Positions 37,037 through 45,915 of a stretch of DNA of 64,000 bases are shown here, piece after piece (positions within the stretch are counted from its first letter, which is position 1; the number at the start of each line of letters is the position of its first letter). This stretch comes from Paucibacter sediminis (lineage in GTDB: Bacteria; Pseudomonadota; Gammaproteobacteria; Burkholderiales; Burkholderiaceae_C). The notes under the pieces are model-generated. The model worked only from the letters and a program-made list of their open reading frames with translations. It did not search any database and was not told the origin of the DNA. The position numbers and the translations under genes were made by a program. The stretch spans positions 3,699,001 to 3,763,000 of the forward strand of contig NZ_CP116346.1 in NCBI RefSeq assembly GCF_030254645.1, written 5' to 3'.

Positions 37037-37927
37037 ATGAGTTCCAAACCGGCCCTGGGGCCCGGCCTGGCCCTGGCCTCCATGGGCGCGGTGGCCTTTT
37101 CGGGCAAGGCCATCATCGTCAAGCTGGCCTACCGCCATGGGGTGGATGCGGTCACCCTGATCATGCTGCGCATGCTGTTCGCGCTGCCGCTGTTCCTGGC
37201 GCTGGCCTGGTGGGCCGGCCGCGGCAAGCCGGCGCTGACGGGGCGCGACTGGCGCGTCATCCTGGGCCTGGGCTTCACCGGCTACTACCTGGCCAGCTTT
37301 CTGGACTTTGCCGGCCTGGCCTATGTGAGCGCGAGTTTCGAGCGCCTCATCCTCTATCTCAACCCGACCCTGGTGCTGGCGCTGGGCTGGCTGATCTTCA
37401 AGCGCCGCGTCAGCGGTCGGCAGCTGCTGGCCCTGGGCCTGAGTTACGCGGGCGTGCTGCTGGTGTTCGGCCAGGAGCTGCATCTGCAGGGCGGCAATGT
37501 CTGGCTGGGCGCGGCGCTGGTGTTCGGCAGCGCGCTCAGCTACGCGGTCTACCTGCTCTTCAGCGGCGAGGAGGTGCAGCGCCTGGGTTCGCTGCGCCTC
37601 ACCGGCCTGGCCACCACGGTGGCCTGCCTGCTGTGCATCGCGCAGTTCCTGCTGCTGCGCCCGCTGCACGGCCTGTTGGAGGTGGCGCCGGCGGTGATCT
37701 GGCTGTCGGTGCTGAATGCCACAGCCTGCACCTTCGCGCCGGTGCTGATGGTGATGATGGCGATCGAGCGCCTGGGCGCCTCGATGGCGGCGCAGACCGG
37801 CATGATCGGCCCGATGTCCACGATACTGATGGGCGTTGTGCTGCTGGGCGAGCCCTTCACGCCCTGGGTGGCGCTGGGCACCCTGCTGGTGCTGGCGGGC
37901 GTGTGGCTGTTGGCGCGTTGGCGCTAG
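37037..37927 (+). CDS. DMT superfamily transporter (EamA family)
   Basis: The 296-residue protein has ten membrane helices in two EamA repeats, with ALASMGAVAFSGKAIIVKLAYRHG at the start and LNPTLVLALGWLIFKRRVSG ending the first repeat; the second ends ALGTLLVLAGVWLLARW. The family exports metabolites such as amino acids or imports small molecules; substrate is not visible. It is followed 10 bases later by an SDR gene with good ribosome-binding sequence, so the two are likely cotranscribed. Confidence 0.92.
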   Translation: MSSKPALGPGLALASMGAVAFSGKAIIVKLAYRHGVDAVTLIMLRMLFALPLFLALAWWAGRGKPALTGRDWRVILGLGFTGYYLASFLDFAGLAYVSASFERLILYLNPTLVLALGWLIFKRRVSGRQLLALGLSYAGVLLVFGQELHLQGGNVWLGAALVFGSALSYAVYLLFSGEEVQRLGSLRLTGLATTVACLLCIAQFLLLRPLHGLLEVAPAVIWLSVLNATACTFAPVLMVMMAIERLGASMAAQTGMIGPMSTILMGVVLLGEPFTPWVALGTLLVLAGVWLLARWR

Positions 37928-37937
37928 AGGAGTTGTG

Positions 37938-38726
37938 ATGGATCTGGGACTGCAGGGACGCTGGGCGCTGGTATGTGCCTCCAGCAAGGGCCTGGGCCGC
38001 GCTTGCGCGCAAAGCCTGGTGGGCGAGGGCGTGAACGTGGTGATCACCGCGCGCGGCGCCGAGGCGCTGGAGCGCACCGCCGCCGAGCTGCGCGCGCTCA
38101 ACCCGGCGGTGCAGGTGCGCGCGGTGGCCGGTGACATCGCCACCGAGGCCGGCCGCGCCGCGGCGCTGGCGGCCTGCCCGCAGGTGGACATCCTGGTCAA
38201 CAACGCCGGCGGCCCGCCGCCCGGCGACTTCCGCGACTGGGACCGCGCCGCCTGGCTGGCCGCGCTGGAAGCGAACATGCTTACGCCGATCGAACTCATC
38301 AAGGCGACGGTGGATGCGATGGCCGAGCGCGGTTTCGGCCGCATCGTCAACATCACCTCGGGCGCGGTGAAGGCGCCGATCGATACCCTGGGCCTGTCCA
38401 ACGGCGCGCGCTCGGGCCTCACCGGCTTCGTGGCCGGGCTGGCGCGCCAACCGCGGCTGGCGGGGCGCAACGTCACCATCAACAACCTGCTGCCCGGCGC
38501 CTTCGATACCGAGCGCCTGGGCAAGACCATGGGCGCGGCCGCCGCCAAGACCGGCCAGACCCTGGAGCAGGTGATGGCCAAGCGCGCCGCCGCGATTCCG
38601 GCGCAGCGCCTCGGCCAGGCGGCCGAGTTCGGCGCGCTCTGCGCGATGCTCTGCAGCGCCCATGCCGGCTACCTGACCGGCCAGAACATCCTGCTCGACG
38701 GCGGCGCCTACCCCGGCACCTTTTAA
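37938..38726 (+). CDS. SDR family oxidoreductase lacking the Tyr-x3-Lys catalytic pair
   Basis: The 262-residue protein has the Rossmann fold with CASSKGLGRACAQSLV (a modified TGxxxGxG motif), DILVNNAGGPPPGDF and NITSGAVKAPIDTLGLSNGARSGL. The Ser is present but the expected Y-x3-K is replaced around LGLSNGARSG, as in the beta-ketoacyl-reductase-like subgroup of SDRs that lacks the full catalytic tetrad. Reductase activity is therefore uncertain. It follows the EamA gene with an AGAGGAG ribosome-binding site. Its role could be binding or an atypical reduction. Confidence 0.88.
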   Translation: MDLGLQGRWALVCASSKGLGRACAQSLVGEGVNVVITARGAEALERTAAELRALNPAVQVRAVAGDIATEAGRAAALAACPQVDILVNNAGGPPPGDFRDWDRAAWLAALEANMLTPIELIKATVDAMAERGFGRIVNITSGAVKAPIDTLGLSNGARSGLTGFVAGLARQPRLAGRNVTINNLLPGAFDTERLGKTMGAAAAKTGQTLEQVMAKRAAAIPAQRLGQAAEFGALCAMLCSAHAGYLTGQNILLDGGAYPGTF

Positions 38727-38733
38727 GCGCGCA

Positions 38734-39642
38734 TCAGCGCCGCGCTGATACCAGAATCCCGGCGGCGATCAGCACGAACGCCAGGCCGTGGTACCACTGT
38801 GGCCATTCGCCCAGCAGCGCGGCCGACATCAGCGCGGCGAACACCGGCGTGAGGTTGTTGAAGAAGGCGGCCAGCGCCGGCCCGCCCTGCGCCACGCCCA
38901 GGCCCCAGCAGCGGTAGGCGATCAGCGAGGGCCCAACCGCCACGTAGACCAGGGTCAGGGCAAGACCTGGCCCCCAGGCGATGGGCTGGCTGCCGACGGC
39001 CTGTTCCACGCCCGCCATACTGCCCGCGAACAGCAGGCCGAACAGCAACTGCGCCATCAGCATCTCGGCCCAGTTCCAGTCCGGTCGGGCGGCGCCCTGC
39101 ATGTGCGCGGGCGGGCGCGCCAGCAGCCAGCTGTAGATCGCCCAGCTGAAGATCGCCAGCAGCATCAGCAGGTCGCCGGCGACGAAATGGATAGAGGCCA
39201 GGCTGGCGAGCTGGCCGCGCGCGATCACCAGGGCCACGCCGGCCAGCGAGAGCACGGCGCCCAGCAGCTGCTTGCGCGTTGGATGGACCTTGAAGACCAG
39301 GGCGCCCACCGCCAGCATCCAGACCGGCAGGCTGGCCGCGATCAGGGTCACGTTCAGCGCGCTGGAACTGTGCAGGGCCTGGTACTGCAGGGCGTTGTAG
39401 CAGCCCATGCCCAGCAGGCCGGTGAGGGCCAGATAGGGCCAGCGCGCGCGCACCTGCCCGAGCTTGCGAAAAAACAGGCCGCGCGCCAGCGGCAGCAGCA
39501 GCGCGAAGGCGAGTGCCCAGCGCATGGCATTCAGCGTCAGCGGCGGCACGCTGGCGGCCATCAGGCGCCCGACCACGGCATTGCCGGCCCACATCAGTGG
39601 CGGCAGGGTGAGCAGAAGTGCGAGGCGCGGCGTGAGCTGCAT
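38734..39642 (-). CDS. DMT superfamily transporter (EamA family)
   Basis: This 302-residue protein has ten predicted helices in two EamA repeats; MWAGNAVVGRLMAASVPP and FKVHPTRKQLLGAVLSLAGVAL mark the first repeat and its linker, and LTPVFAALMSAALLGEWPQW the second. It is not closely similar to the EamA protein at 37037. It is convergent with the SDR gene (stops eight bases apart) and divergent from the quinone oxidoreductase gene. Substrate unknown. Confidence 0.92.
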   Translation of the reverse strand: MQLTPRLALLLTLPPLMWAGNAVVGRLMAASVPPLTLNAMRWALAFALLLPLARGLFFRKLGQVRARWPYLALTGLLGMGCYNALQYQALHSSSALNVTLIAASLPVWMLAVGALVFKVHPTRKQLLGAVLSLAGVALVIARGQLASLASIHFVAGDLLMLLAIFSWAIYSWLLARPPAHMQGAARPDWNWAEMLMAQLLFGLLFAGSMAGVEQAVGSQPIAWGPGLALTLVYVAVGPSLIAYRCWGLGVAQGGPALAAFFNNLTPVFAALMSAALLGEWPQWYHGLAFVLIAAGILVSARR

Positions 39643-39722
39643 GGCGACGGCAAGCGCTGAATGGCAAAGGCTGGCACGATAGCGGAATTCCCTCAGCCCT
39701 TATTCATCAGCAGGAGTTTTTG

Positions 39723-40709
39723 ATGAGCGATCTCGCGGTGCGCATACAACAGCCGGGTGGCCCGGAACAGATGCAGCTGGTGCCGGTGGAGGTGGGCGAG
39801 CCCGGGCCGGGCGAGCTGCGCATCCGGCATGTGGCGGTGGGGCTCAACTACATCGACGTCTACCACCGCAACGGCGTCTACCCCCTGCCCATGCCGGCCG
39901 GCATCGGCATGGAGGCGGCGGGCTTTGTGGAGGCGGTGGGCGAGGGCGTCACCCACCTCAAGCCGGGCGACCGCGCCGCCTATGCCAGCCAGCCGCCCGG
40001 CGCCTATTGCACGGCGCGCGTGATGCCGGCGCGCTGCGTGGTGCGATTGCCGGACGAGATCTCCTTCGAGACCGGCGCCGGCATGATGCTCAAGGGCCTG
40101 ACGGCCCAGTACCTGCTGCGCCGCACGCTGCCGCAGGGCGGCCTGCATGCGGGCGACTTCGTGCTCTTCCACGCCGCCGCCGGCGGGGTCGGCCTGATCG
40201 CCTGCCAATGGGCACGCCTGCTGGGCCTGCGCCTGATCGGCACCGCCGGCAGCGACGAGAAATGCCAGCTGGCGCTGGACGCCGGCGCCACCCATGTCAT
40301 CAACTACCGGCGCGAGGATTTCGCCGCGCGCGTGCGCGAGATCACCGAGGGGCGCGGCGTCAAGGTGGTGTACGACTCGGTGGGCGCCGACACCTGGGCC
40401 GGCTCGCTCGACAGCCTGGCGCCCTTCGGCCTGATGGCCAGCTTTGGCAATGCCTCGGGCGTGGTGCCGCCGGTGGCCCTGGGCACGCTGGCGGCCAAGG
40501 GCTCGCTCTATCTGACGCGGCCCACGCTGTTCACCCACCTGGCCACGCGCGAGAGCACCCAGGCGATGGCGGACGAGTTGATCGAGGTGGTGAAGAGCGG
40601 CGCGGTGCGCATCCATGTGGACCAGCGCTACCCGCTGGCCGAGGTGGCACGGGCGCACCGCGACCTGGAGGCGCGCAGCACCACCGGCTCAGGCGTGCTG
40701 CTGGTCTGA
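39723..40709 (+). CDS. Quinone oxidoreductase (QOR, MDR superfamily)
   Basis: The 328-residue NADPH-dependent enzyme has a GroES-like N-terminal domain with VGLNYIDVYHRNGVYPLP, and a Rossmann domain with VLFHAAAGGVGLIACQWARLLG, including the A-x-x-G-G-V-G nucleotide motif. QOR enzymes reduce quinones by one electron or act as zeta-crystallin-like reductases; no zinc-binding cysteines are present. The ATG at 39723 follows AGGAG; a TTG one codon earlier is less likely. Its stop overlaps the end of the convergent kinase gene by about 20 bases. Confidence 0.9.
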   Translation: MSDLAVRIQQPGGPEQMQLVPVEVGEPGPGELRIRHVAVGLNYIDVYHRNGVYPLPMPAGIGMEAAGFVEAVGEGVTHLKPGDRAAYASQPPGAYCTARVMPARCVVRLPDEISFETGAGMMLKGLTAQYLLRRTLPQGGLHAGDFVLFHAAAGGVGLIACQWARLLGLRLIGTAGSDEKCQLALDAGATHVINYRREDFAARVREITEGRGVKVVYDSVGADTWAGSLDSLAPFGLMASFGNASGVVPPVALGTLAAKGSLYLTRPTLFTHLATRESTQAMADELIEVVKSGAVRIHVDQRYPLAEVARAHRDLEARSTTGSGVLLV

Positions 40710-42263
40710 GTCGGCCGGCTGCGCCACGGCTTCGGGCTGCGCCGCTGCCGGCGCCGATGTGTGGGCTTTTGGCAGGCGCAGCTCGAAGCTGAAGCAGGAG
40801 CCGGTGCCGGGCTGGCTTTCCACGCTGACCGATCCGCCCATCAGGTTCACCAGGCGCTGCACGATGGTCAGGCCCAGGCCGGTGCCGCCATAGCGGCGCG
40901 TGATGCTGCCATCCGCCTGCGTGAAGGGCGCGAACACATGGGCGATCTGGTCGCGCGTCATGCCGATGCCGGTGTCGTGCACCGAGAAGCGCAGCAGCGC
41001 CGGCGCGCCGGCGGGCGCCTCATCCTCGGCGATCAGCTGCACCTCGACGCGCACCTCGCCCTTCTCGGTGAACTTGAGCGCATTGCCCACCAGGTTCACC
41101 AGCACCTGGCGCAGCCGCAAGGCATCGCCATGCAGATGCTGGGGCACGCCGGGCTGCACGCGCGCATGCAGCTGGATGCCCTTGTCGTGCGCCTGCAGCA
41201 GCAGCGGATGCAGGGACTCGCGCAGGCAGTCGTGCAGCGAGAACGCGGCGTCGTCGATGTGCACGCGCCCGGCCTCGATCTTGGCCACGTCCAGCAGGTC
41301 GTTGATGATCACCATCAGGCCCTTGGCCGAGCCATGGGCCAGCTCGATGAATTTGCGCTGGCGCTCGCTCAGCTCGGTCTGCAGCACCAGCTCGGTGAGG
41401 CCCAGCACGCCGTTCATGGGGGTGCGGATCTCGTGGCTCATGTTCGCGAGGAAGCTGCTCTTGGCCTGGCTGGCGGCCTCGGCCGCCTCGCGCGCGGCTT
41501 CCAGCGCGGCCTGGCTGGCCTTGAGGTCGGCGATGTCGCGCGCATTCAGCTGCATCACCAGGTCGCCGGTCACCGGGTCGCGCATCGGGCGCGCATCCAC
41601 GCCATGCCAGCGCCGGCCCGAGCTGGTGTTGAGCTCCAGATCGGCGGCAAAGGTCTGGCCGCGCTGCACCTGGGCGTAGATGCGCCTGGCCAGTTCGGGG
41701 TCCGGGAAGATGGCGGCAAAGTCGCTCATGCCGGCGGCCTTGGGCAGGGCGGCGAAGCAGATCGCCGCGGCCGGGTTGCGCATCAGGGCGCTGCCGTCGC
41801 GCAGCGAGAACACGGCAATGCGCACCGAGGTGTGCTGCAGCGCCTCGACGCCGCGGAGCATCGACTTGTCGCTGCCGGCGGGCAGCGAGTCGGCGGCGAA
41901 CAGCATCACCTGGCGGCGGTCGGGGGTGCGGATGCCGCGCGAGGTCAGCATCACGGTGGTGGGCTGGCCCTTGGGATAGAGGGTCCATTGCTCGCGCACG
42001 ATCTTGCCCTGGCCATGGTCGGCGGCGGTCACGGCGAGGCGCTCGCGCACCGCGGCGCTGGTGTCGGCATGGTCGCGCGAGAGGAATTCTTCGGCGCTTT
42101 CGGCGCGCCAGAAGCTCAGGGCAGCGGCGTTGGCCCACAGATTGCGCTGGCGCTCGAGGTCGTACACCCACATGGGGACGTCGAGCCAGTCGTAATGCGT
42201 CAGGCTGGAGAAATCGAGCATGGCGGGCAGAAAAAAGGGCGGGCAGATCTCATCAACGCGCAT
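40689..42263 (-). CDS. PAS-domain histidine kinase (fifth gene of the YfiR-kinase operon)
   Basis: The 524-residue cytoplasmic protein has PAS-like regions (residues about 25-130 and 140-250), a coiled-coil linker, HisKA with NMSHEIRTPMNGVLGL (phosphoacceptor His), and HATPase with HDTGIGM and RRYGGTGLGLTIVQ. No REC domain is present, unlike the operon's hybrid kinase. The ATG at 42261-42263 has weak ribosome-binding sequence; ATG 42221 (MLDFSS) lacks any. It begins 26 bases after the response regulator gene, in one transcription unit with it and the hybrid kinase. A phosphorelay with the REC protein is likely. Confidence 0.9.
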   Translation of the reverse strand: MRVDEICPPFFLPAMLDFSSLTHYDWLDVPMWVYDLERQRNLWANAAALSFWRAESAEEFLSRDHADTSAAVRERLAVTAADHGQGKIVREQWTLYPKGQPTTVMLTSRGIRTPDRRQVMLFAADSLPAGSDKSMLRGVEALQHTSVRIAVFSLRDGSALMRNPAAAICFAALPKAAGMSDFAAIFPDPELARRIYAQVQRGQTFAADLELNTSSGRRWHGVDARPMRDPVTGDLVMQLNARDIADLKASQAALEAAREAAEAASQAKSSFLANMSHEIRTPMNGVLGLTELVLQTELSERQRKFIELAHGSAKGLMVIINDLLDVAKIEAGRVHIDDAAFSLHDCLRESLHPLLLQAHDKGIQLHARVQPGVPQHLHGDALRLRQVLVNLVGNALKFTEKGEVRVEVQLIAEDEAPAGAPALLRFSVHDTGIGMTRDQIAHVFAPFTQADGSITRRYGGTGLGLTIVQRLVNLMGGSVSVESQPGTGSCFSFELRLPKAHTSAPAAAQPEAVAQPADSDQQHA

Positions 42264-42289
42264 TGTGGCCTGCGTCGGTGCGCCGCGGC

Positions 42290-42985
42290 TCAGTCAATCG
42301 CGAACAACTGGTGATGAAGTTGCTGTTGCAGCTCGTCCAGACCGTCCAGCATGTCCGCGCTGGCCGAGCCCTCGGCCGAGAACTTCTGCAGCAGAGCGGC
42401 CGCGCGCCACAGGCCCAGCGGCGCGCAGCCGGTCTGCAGCACCGCCATCTTCTCGCGTATCGGGGGCAGGGCGTCGTTGTTGGGGATGGTGGCGAGCTCG
42501 CCGATCAGCTGGGTCACCTGTCTTTGCATGGTGGTGAGATAGGCGCGGTAGCGGTCGGGTTCGAACTTCAGCCGGGCCATGGTTTCGGCGGGTTTTTCCA
42601 TCACCTTGCTGCCGGACAGCGCCAGCGCCTTGCTGAGGCGGTCGCGCGCGTCCTTCTGGCTGAAGGGCTTGACGATGTAGCCGCTCACGCCGAACTGGAT
42701 CGCTTCCTTGATGGTGTCGGCATCGTTGGCCATCGAGATCAGCACGAAGGGCATGTCCTGGGTGGCCGGGGTCGCGCGCACCTTCTTGAGCAGCTCGATG
42801 CCCGACATGCCCGGCATGCGGATGTCGCAGCACACCAGCATCGGCGGCACGCCGGGGCCGCTGATCTGCTGCCAGGCCTCGTCGCCGCTGGCCACCTCGA
42901 CGATGCGGTAGTTGCCGCAGCCGTTGATGACATCGACCAGGGCCATGCGCGAAATCATGTCGTCGTCGATCACCAGAACCTTCAT
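42290..42985 (-). CDS. Response regulator with N-terminal REC and unassigned C-terminus
   Basis: The 231-residue protein has a REC domain (about residues 1-125): KVLVIDDDMISRMALVD gives the acidic pocket, CCDIRMPGMSGIELL the phosphoacceptor Asp, and GYIVKPFSQKD the conserved Lys. The C-terminal 100 residues are helical and carry no recognisable DNA-binding, GGDEF or EAL domain. The output may be protein-protein interaction. Its ATG overlaps the hybrid kinase stop (ATGA), so they are translationally coupled. Confidence 0.9.
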   Translation of the reverse strand: MKVLVIDDDMISRMALVDVINGCGNYRIVEVASGDEAWQQISGPGVPPMLVCCDIRMPGMSGIELLKKVRATPATQDMPFVLISMANDADTIKEAIQFGVSGYIVKPFSQKDARDRLSKALALSGSKVMEKPAETMARLKFEPDRYRAYLTTMQRQVTQLIGELATIPNNDALPPIREKMAVLQTGCAPLGLWRAAALLQKFSAEGSASADMLDGLDELQQQLHHQLFAID

Positions 42986-45366
42986 GCCCCGCTCCCCGCG
43001 TCCTGCTTCAATGTGTTGGCGAGTGCCTGCCCCAGCGCCTGCAGGCGTGCGTCGAACTCGGCCACCTCGCCCTGGTCGGCCATGCGCTCGAGCTGGTCGC
43101 TCAGCAGATAGGCGCTGCCGCTGGGCTCAATATAGGCCAGACAGCCCTTGATGCCATGTGCCACGATGGCGGCGGTGTTCCAGTCGGCCGCCGCGGCGGC
43201 CTCCGCGATCTCCTGCAGGCGCAGCGGCGCCTGCTCGCGGAAGGCCCGCAGCATCTGCGCCTGCACGCTGCGCGCGCGCTGCTGCATCGCGTCCTGGCTG
43301 GCACGTAGCGGTGCGGGCGGCGGCGCTGCTGGCGCATCCTGGCCGTCCAGACCAGTCAGACCGGCGTTTGCGGCCCAGCTGTCCAGCGCGCCCAGGGCGT
43401 CGTCGGCGCGCGGCTTCATCGGCAGGCCGGCGCGCAGCCGCTGCTCTATGACGCGGCCCAGCACCTGGTGCAGGGCCAGCTCGTCGACGGGCTTGCTGAG
43501 GAAGTCGTTCATGCCGCCGGCAAGGAACTTGGCGCGGTCCTGCTCGGAGGCGTTGGCGGTGAGGGCGATGATGGGGATGTGGCGGTCCGCGAAGATCAGC
43601 TCGCGCCAATGGCCGGCGCGGATATGGGCGGTGGCCTCCAGCCCATCCATCACCGGCATGCGGCCGTCCATCAGGATCAGGTCGAAGCTCTGGCGGGTCA
43701 GCGCCTCCAGGGCCTGATCGCCGTTCTCGACCACGCTGACCTGGTGGCCCATGTCCTGCAGCAGCGCCTTGATGATGAGCTGGTTGGTGCTGGCATCCTC
43801 GGCCACCAGCGCATGCAGCCGGTAGGCATGGCGGCCCAGCGCCTCGACGCTTGTTTCGGCCGGGCGCTGCCCGGGTGGCAGCGGCAGCTCGAAGAAGAAG
43901 ATGCTGCCCTGGTCGAGCACGCTGTGCAGGCCGATCTGGCCGCCCATCAGCTCGACCAGCTGCTTGCAGATCGACAGGCCCAGGCCGGTGCCGCCGAACT
44001 TGCGGGTGGTCGACATGTCGGCCTGCTCGAATTTCTGGAACATGCGGCGCTGGGCGGCATCGCTGATGCCGATGCCGGTGTCCTGCACCGCGAAGTAGAT
44101 CGGCGGCGGCGCCTCCGGCCGGCGCTCGTCGGGCGGCAGATTGCGCACCGTGACGTTGACGCCGCCGCGCTCGGTGAACTTGATGGCATTGCCCACCAGG
44201 TTGATGAGCACCTGGCGCAGGCGCGTCGGATCGCCCCGCAGATAGGCCGGCACGGCGTCGTCGATCTGCCAGCTGAGCGCGATGCCCTTCTCGACGGCGC
44301 GCTCGTGCAGCAGGCGCATGGCGTCGCCGAGCAGGGTCTGCAGCTCGAAGTCCACGCATTCGAGCGAGAGCTTGCCGGCCTCGATCTTGGAGACGTCCAG
44401 CAGGTCGTTGACCAGCTGCAGCAGCACGGCGGCGTTCTGGCTGGCCAGCTCGATGCGCTCGCGCACCGTCGCGTCCATCTGGCCGCGCAGGCTCAGCTTG
44501 AGCATGCCCAGCACGCCCGCCATCGGGGTGCGCAGCTCATGGCTCATCAGCGCCAGGAACTCGCTCTTCATATTGGAGGCCTGCTCGGCGGCGTCCTTGA
44601 GCGCGCGCAGGCGCGCATTGTTCTCGGCCAGCAGGCTGTCGCTCTTGATGATCTGATCCAGCATGTTGTTGAACACCGTGCTGAGTGCGCCGACCTCGTC
44701 GTTGGCCACCACCTCGGCCCGCACGGTGAAGCGCTGGCCCTGCGAGACGTCGTCCATCACCTGCTTGAGACCCTTGATGGGGGCGAGCGCGCGGTGCAGG
44801 AACTTGCGCGCCGCCAGCGCCGCCGCCGCCCCCGATGCGCCCAGCGCAACGATCAGCGAGATGGCGAACTGCAGGATCGAGCGCCACATGCGCGTGAGGT
44901 CGATTTTCGCCACCACGCTGCCCAGCATGTCCTCCGACAGCCGCACCGGCGTGGCAATCAGCAGCGCGCCGGCGAAGAAGGGCGTGGTGTTGGCGCGGGC
45001 CAGCTCGGCGGCCGACAGCTCCGGCTGCGACGCGGCCAGATGGCTGGCGAGCGTGGAGCCGTCGGCGCGCAGGATGTAGGCGGCCTGCAGGCCCGGGTAG
45101 ATGCTGGCTGCCTGCAGGAATTCCTGCGCGGCCTTGGCGTCGTCGAAGGCCAGCGGCGAGGTGGCCTGCACGGCCAGGGTATTGAGCCAGGCCTGCCCGC
45201 CTTCGCTGAGCGCGGCGCGCTGGGTGAGCAGCTCCTTGGAGGTGATCAACACCAGCGCGATCAGCAGGGCGGCGCCCATGGTCGCGGCCAGGATGCTTTC
45301 CAGCCGGGTGACCAGGGAGCCCTGCTCACGGCCCGGGCGTTTCCACAGGGAGCTGATGCTGAACAT
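42982..45366 (-). CDS. Hybrid histidine kinase with CHASE8-type sensor, HAMP, REC and Hpt
   Basis: The 794-residue protein has a helix near residues 25-45, a periplasmic CHASE8-like domain with LAVQATSPLAFDDAKAAQEF and GLQAAYILRADGS, a second helix near 165-190, HAMP, HisKA with LMSHELRTPMAGVLGML, HATPase with QDTGIGI and GGTGLGLSICK, REC with LILMDGRMPVMDGLEAT, and a C-terminal Hpt with IVAHGIKGCLAYI (H-x2-K-G). CHASE8 domains are the binding site for YfiR in YfiN-type cyclases; here the same kind of domain is on a kinase next to a yfiR gene. It starts 15 bases after the yfiR stop. Confidence 0.9.
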   Translation of the reverse strand: MFSISSLWKRPGREQGSLVTRLESILAATMGAALLIALVLITSKELLTQRAALSEGGQAWLNTLAVQATSPLAFDDAKAAQEFLQAASIYPGLQAAYILRADGSTLASHLAASQPELSAAELARANTTPFFAGALLIATPVRLSEDMLGSVVAKIDLTRMWRSILQFAISLIVALGASGAAAALAARKFLHRALAPIKGLKQVMDDVSQGQRFTVRAEVVANDEVGALSTVFNNMLDQIIKSDSLLAENNARLRALKDAAEQASNMKSEFLALMSHELRTPMAGVLGMLKLSLRGQMDATVRERIELASQNAAVLLQLVNDLLDVSKIEAGKLSLECVDFELQTLLGDAMRLLHERAVEKGIALSWQIDDAVPAYLRGDPTRLRQVLINLVGNAIKFTERGGVNVTVRNLPPDERRPEAPPPIYFAVQDTGIGISDAAQRRMFQKFEQADMSTTRKFGGTGLGLSICKQLVELMGGQIGLHSVLDQGSIFFFELPLPPGQRPAETSVEALGRHAYRLHALVAEDASTNQLIIKALLQDMGHQVSVVENGDQALEALTRQSFDLILMDGRMPVMDGLEATAHIRAGHWRELIFADRHIPIIALTANASEQDRAKFLAGGMNDFLSKPVDELALHQVLGRVIEQRLRAGLPMKPRADDALGALDSWAANAGLTGLDGQDAPAAPPPAPLRASQDAMQQRARSVQAQMLRAFREQAPLRLQEIAEAAAAADWNTAAIVAHGIKGCLAYIEPSGSAYLLSDQLERMADQGEVAEFDARLQALGQALANTLKQDAGSGA

Positions 45367-45381
45367 GGACTTGGTTCAGCC

Positions 45382-45915
45382 CTAGCTGGCGGAGCGCGCC
45401 AGTTGCAGCACCTTGGAGGACAGCGTGATGCCGGCCTTCTTGATGCGCTGCACGTTCACGTCGAACACCAGCCGCCGGCCGTCGAGCGAGAGCAGGATGG
45501 CGGCGCCGCTGGCCAGCGGCGAGTCCGCCACGGTCAGCACCGGCGCCTCGCCCAGCACGTTCTGGATCGCGGCCATATTGGGCGCCTCGCGTTCGGTGAC
45601 GAACAGCAGATGGCAGCGCCGCAGGCTGGCCAGGCTGCTGGCGCGCTGCACCACCAGCTTGCGGCCATTGACGTTCTTGCCCTCCAGGCTGTTCAGGGCG
45701 GTGCCGAAGTTGTCCGGCCCGAACACGCAGAGCTGCAGGGATTCCGGCGCGCCATGGGCGTCCTGGTTGGGCCACTCGGCGAACACCATGAAGTTGTAAA
45801 GATAGGTGGCCTTCATCGCGTACTCGGGCACGGCCTGGGCGTGGGCCTGCTGGCCAGCGGCCAGGGCCAGCGCCAGCGAGCCGGCCAGCAGCAGACGCGC
45901 GCGGGCCGCTCTCAT
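45382..45915 (-). CDS. YfiR family (DUF4154) periplasmic protein
   Basis: The 177-residue precursor has a signal peptide (GQQAHAQ), then VPEYAMKATYLYNFMVFAEWPNQ, the typical DUF4154/YfiR opening, and the later CHLLFVTEREAPNMAAI and VFDVNVQRIKKAGITLSSKVLQLAR segments. In Pseudomonas, YfiR binds the periplasmic CHASE8 domain of YfiN and represses it, with cysteine oxidation sensing redox. Cysteines are present in LCVFGPDNF and CHLLF. Its likely partner here is the CHASE8-type kinase encoded downstream. Its ATG overlaps the TonB-dependent receptor stop. Confidence 0.92.
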   Translation of the reverse strand: MRAARARLLLAGSLALALAAGQQAHAQAVPEYAMKATYLYNFMVFAEWPNQDAHGAPESLQLCVFGPDNFGTALNSLEGKNVNGRKLVVQRASSLASLRRCHLLFVTEREAPNMAAIQNVLGEAPVLTVADSPLASGAAILLSLDGRRLVFDVNVQRIKKAGITLSSKVLQLARSAS

